A DNA stretch of 64,000 bases from positions 29,246,501 through 29,310,500 of the forward strand of contig NC_037090.1 of the NCBI RefSeq assembly GCF_002994745.2, written 5' to 3'. Both the position numbers and the translations under genes were made by a program. The notes below the pieces were generated by a model. That model saw only the letters and a list, made by a program, of their open reading frames with translations, made no database searches and was not told where the DNA came from. Source of the stretch: Rosa chinensis. Its lineage: Eukaryota; Streptophyta; Magnoliopsida; Rosales; Rosaceae. Of this stretch, positions 24,485 to 37,151 are shown piece after piece. How positions within the stretch are numbered: the stretch's first letter is position 1; each line of letters starts with the position of its first letter.

Positions 24485-25643
24485 TTCCCGGAGATTCTAT
24501 TGATCCAGAGTTTACAATTAGTCAATTTCAATTTTTAATCAGGAAAAAGTTTAATCATGGTATAGAGGTAATTGAAGTAGAACCGATGTTTTCCGAAACT
24601 TCTATTATACATGTATATGCCTTGCATGCATTGATCAAACAGTGTCTCAGCCCTGGTAAAGAACAATAGAAAGCCCCTGCAATGATCACACACCGTCAAA
24701 TCAATACGTGCATGGCATACATGTAAGACTTTATTGAACTAAAAATCAGCATTTTCACTTAAGCCGACATTGTGGGGATTATTATAGTTCAGATTGTAAC
24801 ATCAAATTATTAAATAAAACTTGTAATAAATAGTTTTATTAATGCAATATGTTTTGAATTTGAATTCAAATAGGTATGGTTATTTAGAGTAATCCATCAG
24901 ACAAAGATAAGGAAGTTATCAGACAGTTCCTTGATGGAAGGAACTACCTTAACTAGTTTTCTGATATAAAGGATTACAATGCCTTCATTGATCCCAGGTA
25001 GAGCACCACACCTCAATAAAATTGTCCCATTAACAATTTGAGATCAATGGTGAATCTAGGAGAAGAACAATGGAAGGAGGCAGTGGATCTAGTTAGTATC
25101 TCTACACACCCTTTATCTTTGATTTCAATTGATATTGCTTGTTGCAGTATATATGTACTTACTGTATTATAGGATTACAATGATTCACGCATCCTAACTT
25201 AGGATCCGAATAACATATCAATCCTATATTTGTCATAGTTAATTGTATTCTTATATAGATGTGGCGTATATGCATTATGTAATTACCTTATCTATATTGT
25301 ACAGTTTATACATTATGTAGAAATTAGGATAGATATGCTTCCGCAATCCTAATATGCTCTGCGATTACTGTTGCACTCCTAAAATGCAAATTGCAGTATA
25401 TGACCCACAAAAGATAAACCATAGGGAGCTTCTATTCATACCTCTAAAATTGTCATTTGAACATCCCTACTTAATAGGCCTCCAACTTACTTTTACAAAT
25501 GAGTTTCATGCATGTGCTTATTCTGAGATAGTTTATAATACTCGTTTTGTGTAAATTCTAACAATACAGACATCATACGGTAGACAATCCGTACATTTTT
25601 GGGCTCCTATTTTTATGACCCACAAAAGATAACTCATAGAGAG
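24485..25643. other. AT-rich DNA between two LTR elements; local duplication
   Basis: No gene is recognised. A frame at 24485-24669 (plus) is open from the LTR edge and encodes 'FPGDSIDPEFTISQFQF', which I cannot place. The sequence 25405-25510 (GACCCACAAAAGATAA...) is repeated at 25617-25643 and continues beyond the next element at 31894-31956, so a roughly 100-bp local duplication predates that element's insertion. Confidence 0.6.
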
Positions 25644-27287
25644 TGTTGATGTCATAATTTGGTTCGACAAATACTTTTGACTTTTTAACCCATTCCACGT
25701 GGTACGCGTTGAAATGTCAAAGAGTCCACGTAGGTCCCTGACCTTTCAACGCACTTAAACCCTTCATCGAGAAAGAAAAGATAATCCTAAGATGAAAATA
25801 ACCATAACTAGTAAGATGCCTAACCATGGTATGCCGAGTCTTTAACCTTGGACCTCCACCTCTTAGGTCTTGGACAGTCACCATGTTATTGACTTGTCAC
25901 CTTGGACGGCGAGGTCAAAGCATATCGTGACCTGGCTATTAGAATAGCATAGTCCGAAGGAATCAGGAGCCTCAACCCCCAAGGCTAAGAAGTCAACTCC
26001 CAAGGCTTAGAAGCCTCAACCTCTAAGGATCATGATCACGACTTCCAAGCCTAAAGCCTCGACCTTCAGGCTCACACTTGGACGCAGTCAAGGAGACATG
26101 GTAGTACACATCAAGGACCAACTCTCACCAACTTTTCCACGTGTCAAGCTCCGACACCCAGTATGGCTCCCTTGTCATGTCAACAGTGATTCGAGGACAA
26201 AGGGTGGTTTATGTGACGACACCTGTCACCAACTCTGTCAAATCCATCCTGGAGCGTCAGTAAGCAGAGAGTGGGGGCTGACACCCCGATTTTTTGGGAT
26301 TGAGCCCATGCCTTTCCGTTTCCACCTCAACCCTCTTCTCCTATAAATACCCAGCCTTCACAAGGCTGAGGGGGACTTCAACTTTCTCTTCTCTCCGAAA
26401 GCTATGCCAAAATGCATAGCCCTTTCTATAGAGCTCCGCCAACTCGAGGTGGTGGAAGCCCAACACGAGGTGGAGGAAGCCCGACGTGAGGCCATCAGTT
26501 CCACCCAAGAAAGGAGCTTGGAAGCCCAACATGAGGTGGAGGAAGCCCGACGTGAGGCCATCAGTTCCACCCAAGAAATGAGCTTGGAAGCCCAACACGA
26601 GGTGGAGGAAGCCCAACATCAGGTGAAGGAAGTCCGAGACGAGACTATCAGCTTCACCCAACAAGGAGGTTGGAAGCCCAACATGAGGTGGAGGAAGCCC
26701 AACATCAGGTGAAGGAAGTCCGAGACGAGACTATCAGCTTCACCCAACAAGGAGCTTGGAAGCCCAACACGAGGTGGAGGAAGCCCGACGTGAGGCCATC
26801 AGTTCCACCCAAGAAAGGAGCTTGGAAGCCCAACACGAGGTGGAGGAAGCCCAACATCAGGTGAAGGAAGTCCGAGACGAGACTATTAGCTTTACCCAAC
26901 AAGGAGCTTGGAAGCCTAACATGAAGTGGAGAAAGCCAGGCGTGAAGCCATCAGTTCCACCCAAGAAAGGAGCTTGGAAGCCCAACACCAGGTGAAGGAA
27001 GTCCGAGACGAGACTATTAGTCTCACCAAACAAGGTAGCTTGGAGGCCCAGGATCAGGTGAAGGAAGCCCGAGGCCATACCTTCAGTCACAAGAGGTGAA
27101 CGACCAAGGCTAGGCACAGGACTACCAGGGCATACCTTCAGTCACAAGTGGACGACCAGGGCTACTCACGTAGCCAAACTAATCGAAGGAAAAGATAGGC
27201 CCACTTGAAGAAAACAACCCCACCACTTTACACTTGAATTTCAACGGAACCTCCGTTGACTCGTTGATGCTGAAATTGGCACCAACA
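25644..27287 (+). repeat. 5' LTR of the LARD-type element
   Basis: 1644 bp. A TATA box (CTATAAATA) sits at 26341-26349. Downstream, at 26404, an ATG opens a 102-codon frame through the tandem repeats. The copy at 30250-31893 has the same length but a slightly different repeat arrangement. Confidence 0.93.
26450..27090 (+). repeat. LTR-internal tandem repeat, about 66- and 86-bp units
   Basis: Two related units alternate. Both start AGCTTGGAAGCCCAACACGA; one continues through CCCGACGTGAGGCCATC (about 66 bp), the other through CCCAACATCAGGTGAAGG (about 86 bp). The 66-bp unit keeps the frame and encodes a charged, coiled-coil-like peptide ('EAQHEVEEARREA'). The other shifts it, so the frames break up. 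The matching array in the 3' LTR is at about 31056-31700. Confidence 0.88.
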
Positions 27288-27289
27288 AA

Positions 27290-27307
27290 TGGCGCCGTCT
27301 GTGGGAA
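27290..27307 (+). other. primer-binding site of the LARD-type element
   Basis: TGGCGCCGTCTGTGGGAA, two bases after the LTR, identical to the Tat element site at 3700-3717. Confidence 0.85.
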
Positions 27308-30232
27308 CCTTGAACGCTTGCCGCGTTTTCACTGGTTTAGTTAAGAATGAAGCGCGTAGTATACTGGAAAGACGTCCAATGTCTAGAGCCTTACCTACGA
27401 CTACGAATGAAAGATGAAACAATGACAAATTGGGCAAGGGTGGACATCCACCTATGAGGAGGAGCACAAGGTCGAGTATACCATGCTTGCAAGGAATAGA
27501 GGAGAAATCCGCCAACCCTTGCCACTAAAAACCTCGGCTTCCACCTTCTACACCAACCGGAGGTTGGACACTCAATGTTCATATCTACAAATCTTTGTCC
27601 ACATGTCTCCATTTGATGAAAGATAGCCCACTCCTGAGCATGATGTCGTCGTATGTGTACCCCCCCCCCCCCCAACATGCCACTGATGAGGAGACCAAGG
27701 GTGACCAACGTCGCAAAGACAAACACTTTGATGGTTTGGCAAACACGAGGCAACCATCACCACCCAAGGCTGATGAACGCAATTGATCCTCATATCACCC
27801 ATGCTAATCATTATTATCACTGGATGGTGATGAGCGGATTATCATCGTTGGAGCGCCATCACTAGAATTCAAGCCAGGAACTGATGATCAGACAAAGTCT
27901 GTAGATTTGATGAATGGTGTAGTCAGGAGATTCACACAAAGATCACACACGCTACCTAACACGGAGAATCTTTCTACTAGAAATCCAGCAACAGCCCTAC
28001 CTTTAACATCCAGGTCATTAGATGATAGCTCACAAGGACGCGTAGGAACCTCCGATGCATAGTCAATGACGAACAACTTCAATTCTCGTGACATTGTGCG
28101 ACCACCACTCGATGAAGTAGCAACCTTGGATCGAACTAAGAGGCCTTGAACCTCCAACGCCTGGCAGCCCAGGACACTGGTGTAATAGGAGAGAGTTGTA
28201 AAAGCTTTGGAGTCGCTAGGAAGAGCGAAAAAGTTACCGCCAAATGCCTGACGACAAGACCACCTGTCCATCAAAGACGAAGGACTCAAATCCACTCATG
28301 CTAGAAGTCATTCACCGTTGTTGTCATAAGAAATATCGAGATGCATGATAGGCGACGTCTTGCTATCCACAATCCACTATTCTGATTGACGTTGGTATTC
28401 AACAAGCTTGGAGCTCCATCACCAATCGCCACCATCATACGAAGGTGGGAGAAACTTCAGCTCACAGTTGTAACATGTAGCTAAAGGATGCACATGACCA
28501 ATGCTTCATCAATGCTGATATGCTTGAACCACGATGCTCGCATGCCACGGAGATTCAATTGACTCTTAAGAACAGACGTGATTTGGCCTTACCCTCAACC
28601 TTTATTGGCAACTCAGCATCCACCGACTGATCATGTTTCAATGCTCAGATAATCTTGAAATTTGGAGTTGCTGGAGTACCGCCGCATGAGTCGAATTCAT
28701 AGATGGGTTTACGAGTCTTGCATGCACGGCGACAATACCCATTCACCAATATGGCGAAAAATCAGTAGCTAGGAGAGCTAACCCCAGAAGAAGAAAGAGC
28801 TTTCAACCCACCATCTTATTGCCCTTAGACCTGTACTCCCACTAAAAAGGTCTCGACATGCCACTACTCCACCCTTTTTGTTGCCAAAGGCCTGCATCAA
28901 GAAAATGCCTACATGGAGACACCGTCCGGAACAAGTCACATTCAAAGGAGCGAGCTACACCTCAAACGGTACACCCTACTCTAAATTACTTATTTGTCGT
29001 ATCATAAAGTATGATCACATGCACCATTATATCCTCTTTAAAGATTTCCTTGATATGCCAAGAGTGATGAATCTTCGAACACCAATAGGAATATGTTAGC
29101 CCTAGAGAGCCGGGGGCTCAATTCTATTATGTATTGACTTTTACATCTTATATGGCGTTCTATGTATCTACTATATGTGTCTCTATACTATTTGCATGCT
29201 ATAAATCATGTTGAGATCGGAATTTGCACAAACGAATTAGCTTGAAAATATATCCATCTATTCAACAATTCGGCAAAGACCCCCGTGCTAAGCGTATGAC
29301 TATTTAACTCTGGTTACATCAGCTCATTACTGATGAACCTGTGTCAATGCCCAGATGCGGACCAAGTGGGGTACCAGTTCCACAAATCTATCTATATATA
29401 AACTCCTAGAAGTTTATTGGAACACAAAGGTATAGCTATCTCAATAGAAGTCCATCTAAGATAAATATAGTAGTAGTTTGTATAATAGACATCCTTGGTA
29501 TTCCAACACCCCAAGGATTTGAGCCACAGGATGAAAGAGTCTTGCTAGCCGAGACCAATTCACAGAGTGCCCTCGAGGTCCAGCTCACTTGAGTCACAGG
29601 TGAGCAAGTCTTAACAACTGAGACTAACACACATAGTGCACTAGAGGTTCAACTCACTTGATCACCAGGTGAGAGAGTCTTAATGGCCGAAACTCGCAAC
29701 GAACACTTGAGGTTGGTCGACTCTCAACCGCCACGACCACCAGTTGTGAGACATTTAGACCGAACAATAGTTAGAGGTCTTACACTCCCTTATAAATTAT
29801 GCTAATAGTTTAGTTATGGCAAAAGTAGGGACAATGCACTTATGTGCTAAATTAGAGCCAATAGTTAAAGCTCAAAGGGAAATAAAAGGAAGTCATTTAA
29901 CCTATCCTCACCCTTGTCAAGGATGTTACCCTTCTCTCTATTGGAGATCAGTCACAATGAGTTCAGTCTCCTACCATGGACCTTCGACATTCAAGGTTAT
30001 CATCATCCTTAGTCGAGGATGTCGTCTTCATCCACATAGGACCTCCGTAGTTCGACCTTCAAACTACCACAGTGATGGCCTATCACATATAGAAACTCAC
30101 CCCCACACAACGAGGTTAGATTTTTTTTTTGACATCCACTCTTGGTCTTTCATTAAGAACCACCTACTCAAGCCTAAATTCACCAAATTCTCCCTCATAT
30201 TGAGTTCCCTACCCAACATAAGCCTTGCTTGG
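27308..30232. other. non-coding interior of the LARD-type element
   Basis: No gag, protease or polymerase motif in any frame. A run of 14 C lies at about 27661-27674. The minus-strand frame at 27888-28295 is open for 135 codons but has no motif I recognise. 29195-29463 is the block shared with the Tat element. Confidence 0.8.
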
Positions 30233-30249
30233 CCAGGGAACTGGGGGCT
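30233..30249 (+). other. polypurine tract of the LARD-type element
   Basis: CAGGGAACTGGGGGCT ends directly at the 3' LTR and matches the core ACTGGGGGCT of the Tat tract at 23676-23685. Confidence 0.8.
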
Positions 30250-31893
30250 TGTTGATGTCATAATTTGGTTCGACAAATACTTTTGACTTTTTAACCCATT
30301 CCACGTGGTACGCGTTGAAATGTCAAAGAGTCCACGTAGGTCCCTGACCTTTCAACGCACTTAAACCCTTCATCGAGAAAGAAAAGATAATCCTAAGATG
30401 AAAATAACCATAACTAGTAAGATGCCTAACCATGGTATGCCGAGTCTTTAACCTTGAACCTCCACCTCTTAGGTCTTGGACAGTCACCATGTTATTGACT
30501 TGTCACCTTGGACGGCGAGGTCAAAGCATATCGTGACCTGGCTATTAGAATAGCATAGTCCGAAGGAATCAGGAGCCTCAACCCCCAAGGCTAAGAATTC
30601 AACTCCCAAGGCTTAGAAGCCTCAACCTCTAAGGATCATGACCACGACTTCCAAGCCTAAAGCCTCGACCTTCAGGCTCACACTTGGACGCAGTCAAGGA
30701 GACATGGTAGTACACATCAAGGACCAACTCTCACCAACTTTTCCACGTGTCAAGCTCCGACACCCAGTATGGCTCCCTTGTCATGTCAACAGTGATTCGA
30801 GGACAAAGGGTGGTTTATGTGACGACACTTGTCACCAACTCTGTCAAATCCATCCTGGAGCGTCAGTAAGCAGAGAGTGGGGGCTGACACCCCGATTTTT
30901 TGGGATTGAGCCCATGCCTTTCCCTTTCCACCTCAACCCTCTTCTCCTATAAATACCCAGCCTTCACAAGGCTGAGGGGGACTTCAACTTTCTCTTCTCT
31001 CCGAAAGCTATGCCAAAATGCATAGCCCTTTCTATAGAGCTCCGCCAACTCGAGGTGGTGGAAGCCCAACACGAGGTGGAGGAAGCCCGACGTGAGGCCA
31101 TCAGTTCCACCCAAGAAAGGAGCTTGGAAGCCCAACACGAGGTGGAAGAAGCCCAACATCAGGTGAAGGAAGTCCGAGACGAGACTATCAGCTTCACCCA
31201 ACAAGGAGCTTGGAAGCCCAACACAAGGTGGAGGAAGCCCGACGTGAGGCCATCAGTTCCACCCAAGAAAGGAGCTTGGAAGCCCAACACGAGGTGGAGG
31301 AAGCCCAACATCAGGTGAAGGAAGTCCGAGACGAGACTATCAGCTTCACCTAACAAGGAGCTTGGAAGCCCAACACGAGGTGGAGGAAGCCCGACGTGAG
31401 GCCATCAGTTCCACCCAAGAAAGGAGCTTGGAAGCCCAGCACGAGGTGGAGGAAGCCCAACATCAGGTGAAGGAAGTTTGAGACGAGACTATTAGCTTCA
31501 CCCAACAAGGAGCTTGGAAGCCCAACACGAAGTGGAGAAAGCCCGGCGTGAAGCCATCAGTTCCACCCAAGAAAGGAGCTTGGAAGCCCAACACCAGGTG
31601 AAGGAAATCCGAGATGAGACTATCAGTCTCACCAAACAAGGTAGCTTGGAGGCCCAGGATCAGGTGAAGGAAGCCCGAGGCCATACCTTCAGTCACAAGA
31701 GGTGAACGACCAAGGCTAGGCACAGGACTACCATGGCATACCTTCAGTCACAAGTGGACGACCAGGGCTACTCACGTAGCCAAACTAATTGAAGGAAAAG
31801 ATAAGCCCAATTGAAGAAAACAACCCCACCACTTTACACTTGAATTTCAACGGAACCTCCGTTGACTCGTTGATGCCGAAATTGGCACCAACA
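30250..31893 (+). repeat. 3' LTR of the LARD-type element
   Basis: 1644 bp, matching 25644-27287 with scattered substitutions. TATA box near 30947. Confidence 0.93.
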
Positions 31894-31956
31894 AAGAGCT
31901 TCTATTCATACCTCCAAAATTGGCATTTGGATGACCTCCAATTTACTTTTACAAAT

Positions 31957-32127
31957 GGGGAGTGAAATTCACACTCCCTATTTTACGATCCACACTTTTT
32001 ATTTTTTTCTTTAATATATTAAGTTTTGTCTGTCTGTAGTGTGAATTGTAAAAATGTGATGTTAACAGACTATAAAAGGAAACATGGAGTGTGGATTGTA
32101 AACTGGAGAGTGCAAATTTCAATCCCC
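31957..32127. mobile_element. 171-bp MITE
   Basis: Terminal inverted repeats of about 40 bp: the left end begins GGGGAGTGAAATTCACACTC and the right end, read on the other strand, GGGGATTGAAATTTGCACTC. The flanks TTACAAAT (31949-31956) and TTACAAAA (32128-32135) look like an 8-bp TSD with one mismatch, which would fit a hAT-type MITE. No coding capacity. Confidence 0.82.
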
Positions 32128-32135
32128 TTACAAAA

Positions 32136-33210
32136 CAGATTACTTGGCTAACTAGATCTAGTTAGCCTAGGCTAACCACAGCCAATAAGAGATTGACACA
32201 TGACCATTTAATCGTGATGAAGTAAGGTGGACTTCACAATCAAAATCAAATGGCAATGGTTGGACATGCCCAAATTCTTATGAACACAATTGTAAAGTCA
32301 TCATTTGCTCATGTGGGAAAAGAAGAAGATTTGAGGCAGATCATGAATAGCTATATATGATCCTACGTACATTTCGTAAACAATTGTATGTATGCATCCT
32401 TCAACCACTTAGTGTAGTACATGTTTTGGTGGTGTTCACCTTAGTTTTTCCTATTAGCAGCCATAGAGGGCTAATCATAGCTCCAGCTATGATCAAGATC
32501 TCCTTCTTATTAATTGTAATCATTCATTTAATTAATTGATATATTTAAGTTTCTTTAAAAAAAATAATATATATATATATAAAATAAAGAAAAATAAAAT
32601 GATATGAGACTCATATTTTAAATTTTTTTTCTTTTTCAAATTTAGGCCAAGCTATCAGTCTACCTACCACCCGAATCTTGACTCCAAGACCAGGAATTCA
32701 GTCATTGACCAAATCAAATCTTGACATTAGTTAGAGGCCATGAGATACTCCGTTACTCCGTCAATTAGCCGTTTTGGCGAAACCTTGTCAGCTGCCTCAA
32801 GAAAATTATTTGGCCAATGGCTTAGATTAAGCCTGCTAAAACCTAGCTAGCTAGTCATGATCTGCCTCAAATCTTCTTTTTTTGGTCGGATTGAGTGTAC
32901 AATTTGTAGTATGGTCTTGATTTTTGACTTTTAATTGGCACCTTTACATACCAAATCCACAGAAGTACCTTACTTTTGAACCGTAAATGTTGGAAAAGAA
33001 CCAAAAATTTGGATATAAAACTAATTAATGTCAAAACAAAGGGGAAGTCTTTAATCTTTATGCGGAACAATTTATAATAGAACAATTTATAATTTCTTAA
33101 GACTCTGTACACTATAATTTCTTAAGACTTTGTACACTACAATATAAAATAAAAATACAAAAAGACATCAACAAATCATAAAGAATGAGTACGTGATGAT
33201 GTATACAAAG
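32136..33210. other. intergenic DNA, nothing recognised
   Basis: AT-rich, with only short frames (32357-32539 plus; 32867-33112 minus) lacking motifs. Confidence 0.5.
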
Positions 33211-33219
33211 CTCAACTCA

Positions 33220-34945
33220 GAAAAAGAAAAAAGAAAAAAGAAACTTAGTTAGAAGCCGCCAACCTTCTCTCAACCTAGGGTTAGGGTTTCAATTTCTTTG
33301 CATCTCCTTGTCAACAAGATGAGCTCTGTTGATGTCATGACTGCTAGACTACCAACTCCCTTGCTATCGCTCAAGGCAAGAGGCATATTGATTTGCGCCC
33401 TACACAGGGCAAGGTTTGAGACAAGCAAACATGTTCTTGGTGGGCAAACTCCTCACAACCACTACAAGATCAAGTCCTTCATGGGGATGTTCCGCAATGC
33501 CTGGAGGATTAATGGAGAGTTGCAAGTGGAGGAAGTGGAGGAGCAAGGGGTGCTCTTCACGTTGTCAGACCCTGCAGATCGAGTTCGGGTCTGGCGCGGT
33601 GCGCCATAGGGATATAACCAGGCTCTAGTGGTGTTGGCGTTGGCGTGGTATGATGGCATCATGCCGATTGCAAAAGTCCCCCTGACTATGGCGTCCTATT
33701 GGATCACTCTTCAGGAGATACTGTTGGCGTTCCGGTCGGAGAGAGTTATGACTATGATTGGCTACACCTTGGGGATTTCCAGGAGATCGACAAGAATGCC
33801 AAGAAGGCCAGGAAGCTTCGGATTAGGGTTGAGATTCCTTTGAATAAACCATTTCCGTTCAAGCGATGGTATCTAGTGGAGGATGAAGTTGAATTTTGGT
33901 GCAAGTTTCGGTATGACAAGCTGTTTGGGCGGTGTTCCACTTGTGGCCTTGTAAAGCACGTTGGACTGATGTGCTCAGGGTCGGCGCTGGAGGAGGTTGA
34001 TGAGGATGCTGAGCGGACTGTGCTGGGATCCCAGGGCTTGGTTCCGGAGGCGACTGGTGGTGGTATGCCAATGTAGGGGATTGTAGGGGCGGCGTCGTCT
34101 AGCACCGCAAGCAATGGCTGGGTTCTTACTGGTATGAGGGCTAGGGTTTCTACCCCGTGCCCGTCATTGGTGTTCAAGACTCCAGTTCCTGGTTCAGTCA
34201 GAGAGCCCTCGTTGAGTGCCTTGTTTCCGAAGCAAAAGCGGCAGGTGATGGTGCGTGATCTCCAGGAAACAACTGGCACTCCAGAGCGCCTCACTGGCAA
34301 ATGTCATGGATGTGAAGATGGCTTGACCATCTCCCCTAAGAAATTGAAATTGAGTTTGGCTGTGGGTAAGAGAAACCTCATTCTGGATTCTGAAAACCTT
34401 GGTTTGGATCCGGTCTTGTAGTTAGAGTCCGCTTCTGGTAACATGAAGAAGAAGAGAGGACGACCTACTGGGAGTAAAAATAGGTCATCCTCTGGTGACA
34501 AGATTACGGCCTCCAAGCTTAAGGAGGGCCATGCGCAGCACAAGTCTCCCAACAGGAATCAGTCTGTGGGTAAACACTCCAACTTGAAAGGGAAGGAGAT
34601 AGTTATTGCTTAAATTTTTGTTATTGGGGTGAAGCTTATGTGAGAATGCATGGACTTCTATGAGTCTTCTATGACGTTTCTAGTTTTTTGCTTGTACCAC
34701 AATTGTGTGATTGGCAATGGAGGACTAGTTGAATGATTTCCTTTCCATAGAAGGCGAGGTTCTTACATTCTTAGATAGGCTTGACTAAAAGTGAGCGTCC
34801 CAGAGATTTTAATGGTCTGCTTTAGCTTAGATAGTTAGTTTGGTTTTTTTTTTTCTGCCGAGTTTGGCTCATGTAAGTTATGGTAGACCCTAGCTTTTGG
34901 CTGTTGATCTAATGAATTCAACTTCTATTTCAAAAAAAAAAAAAA
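33220..34945 (+). mobile_element. short non-autonomous LINE derivative with ORF1 only
   Basis: The element ends in a poly-A run (34932-34945). CTCAACTCA at 33211-33219 is repeated at 34946-34954, a likely TSD. It has a 5' leader (33220-33297), a broken ORF1-like gene and a LINE-type 3' end (CTGTTGATCTAATGAATTC, then poly-A) much like the 3' end of the retroposon at 50451-51496. There is no reverse-transcriptase ORF2, so it is a 1.7-kb internally deleted derivative, not a 5'-truncated copy. Confidence 0.75.
33298..34440 (+). pseudogene. LINE ORF1-like gene (DUF4283 plus zinc knuckle), frameshifted
   Basis: The first frame (33298-33609) and others (33416-33628, 33628-33843, 33699-34076, 34134-34421) together encode the order expected of plant LINE ORF1/DUF4283 proteins: 'LVGKLLT', 'SFMGMFRNAW', a 'YWITLQ' segment, then 'CSTCGLVKHVGLMC', a CX2CX4HX4C zinc knuckle near 33932-33975, and a basic C-terminal tail ending near 34420. 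At least three frame changes and a stop at 33607 make it inactive. The protein would bind nucleic acid as part of a LINE particle. Confidence 0.72.
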
Positions 34946-34954
34946 CTCAACTCA

Positions 34955-35404
34955 TAAAGCGTCGTTAAATTAGAGTCTTAACCTTCCATCATTAAAATAT
35001 TACTGTTTACCTATCTTGTCTATATAAATTTCTATAGAGGGGCGCATTCATACACTATCAGAAATAATTTTCAATAGTTTTGGTCCTCTCGATCCCTTTC
35101 AAAATTGAGGATGAACGCTTACCCAAACCAACACTATACAAAATCTTAACCTCGCCTAATTCTTTAATATGTTTTAAAAGAAAAAGTTACGCACCAATGT
35201 CTATATGTCCATAAATGAAATATGAATCTTGGGATAGTTTAGTCAGATTGGACTTGTGAATAACAATATAATACTCCTAACTACGTACGTACAGGGGCCA
35301 TGGCCAACGTATTAAATAGAGTCTCTCAATTGATCGAACTGGTTCGACCAATATGTATATAAATTTTTGTTGATAAGATTGTAAAGTAGTTTACTATGTA
35401 GGCA
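34955..35404. other. intergenic DNA, nothing recognised
   Basis: AT-rich, no coding frame or repeat boundary seen. Confidence 0.5.
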
Positions 35405-35409
35405 ATAAC

Positions 35410-37128
35410 TGATATGAGCATTTGAATGCGAAATTTTAATAGTTATTTCCTTATATTTTACTTAGTTATTTCCTTAAATAAATAAATTTTAAATTAGTTT
35501 TTATTTTCTAGGTACAAGGGAGAAAATGGAGAAGAAATGAGCTGAAATGAATTCACATGGCAAAAAGAGAGGAGTCCTGATGGCACTAGGAAACCACATG
35601 GCTTGAAGATGACGTTGGAGATATTATTGGGGAATTAAATCTGATTTTTCCATGGGAAATTATGGAGTTAATGTCAAAAATCAAGAGAGGATCAAGGATA
35701 ATGATGTCATGGAGAGATTTAAGGGAGAAAATGTCCAAAACAAGTCCAGATTCATTCTTATTTTCACTCAAGATTATTTTGGCCGAAAATTAAGAGAAAA
35801 ATTAGATAAAATCTTAGGAAATCAGCAATAATATTTTGGAAAGATTATGGAATTGTTTTGGAGCTTTTTGATTGATTGAGTGACATGGTAGAGCTGACGT
35901 GGCATTAATTCATTGGTTGGAGCTGTGTGGTGCAACCAGAAAATTCTTTGGAAATTAAATTCATGAAGCCTTGCTTCCCCTATATATAGCCTCCTCTCTA
36001 GACGTTTTAGACACCATCACCACACCACAACAACACACCATCACACCACACCACCACAACACAACACACCTCTCTCCCTCAGTAAATAAACATTAGAAAA
36101 CTTCTCTCCATTCTCTAGTCTTCAGAAGCTCTGCATCTCAACCAAGGAGGAGAAGAATTCATGCAATACATCAAGATCCTAGCCGCTATCCACCCTTGTG
36201 TCGTCCCTAGAAGATTGTTTGCTTTCAAGAATCTTCAAGTTCTTCGTCTCAAGGCTTCATCATCCATCTTTCATGGTGTATTTCAAACTTTCTTTTCTTT
36301 TCCTTTGTTTGATTCGTAGAGTTATGAATTCTAGTTAACATGACGTTAAGGGCAAAGTTTAAAGCCCGTTTATATGTTTTGAAATAAAATTGTGATTTTC
36401 ATATGTTGATTTATATGTTGCTTATGTGAGATTGCTTGATTGATTTTGAATTACAGAAAACTTTTATATGTATGTGTTCTTTGGTGGCCAACTTAGGATA
36501 TATGCATGTAATTGGAGCTAATTTAAGTAGTGAAGGTTTTGGACAAAAGTCGAAATCAATTAAGGAGGATTTCAAATAGGTGAACTTATTCATAACTAGG
36601 TTGTGCATTTTGGTTGACATCTTTTCTTTGTTCTTCATGCGTTGAATGTGTTCTTGATTAGCTAGCTTTCTAGACTATGATTGCATGTTCAATAGGATTG
36701 ATTTAGGTGCTTTCACTTAGATTAATTATTCAAGAAAAGTAAAATATGGGAAATCGTTTGCTTTCTAACGTTTCACATGGTCAACTTCTTTCTTATGACA
36801 TAGATAATCAACTATAGGAATTGTGATTGGATTTCATTCATATGATTGTGGTTTTGATCTTTGTTCCTTGCGTTCCACCCTTGTATATGTGTTTTTATAT
36901 TTTCTTTCTTTTATTTATTTTAATTTTCAAAACTCTAATTCTTAAATCCCCTTTTATTTAGTTATTTGTATATATTTTGTAAATATTATACTTTGTATTT
37001 ATTTTGATTCTTTATTTTTTTTACAATGACAGGTGTACCCTCAATCCCCGGTTAGAACGATCCATATTTACCATATACTAACGATGACATTTTCAGGGTT
37101 AAATTATATGCTTACTTTAGGCGTATCA
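35410..37128 (+). repeat. 5' LTR of the second non-autonomous element
   Basis: 1719 bp. It has an extra duplicated TAGTTATTTCCTTA near 35430-35475 that the 3' copy lacks. TATA box (CTATATATAG) near 35980. Confidence 0.92.
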
Positions 37129-37133
37129 ATTTT

Positions 37134-37151
37134 TGGCGCCGTTGCCGGGGA
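37134..37151 (+). other. primer-binding site, tRNA-Asp type
   Basis: TGGCGCCGTTGCCGGGGA, five bases after the LTR, complementary to the 3' end of plant tRNA-Asp as I know it. Confidence 0.85.

Larger units (their letters stand above)
25644..31893 (+). mobile_element. non-autonomous LTR element (LARD-type), Tat-related
   Basis: Two 1644-bp LTRs (25644-27287 and 30250-31893; TGTTGATG...CCAACA) flank about 3 kb without any gag or pol frame. The imperfect 5-bp TSD is GAGAG (25639-25643) and AAGAG (31894-31898). The primer site (27290) equals that of the Tat element at 2901. The polypurine region and a 265-bp block (29195-29463) are also shared with it, and the LTR 5' ends have the same layout. 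I infer that it is mobilised by Tat-lineage proteins in trans. Confidence 0.9.

Noticed and set aside
27888..28295. 135-codon minus-strand frame in the LARD-type element
   Set aside because: No recognisable domain and no support from the related Tat element, whose antisense gene is unrelated in sequence by eye.
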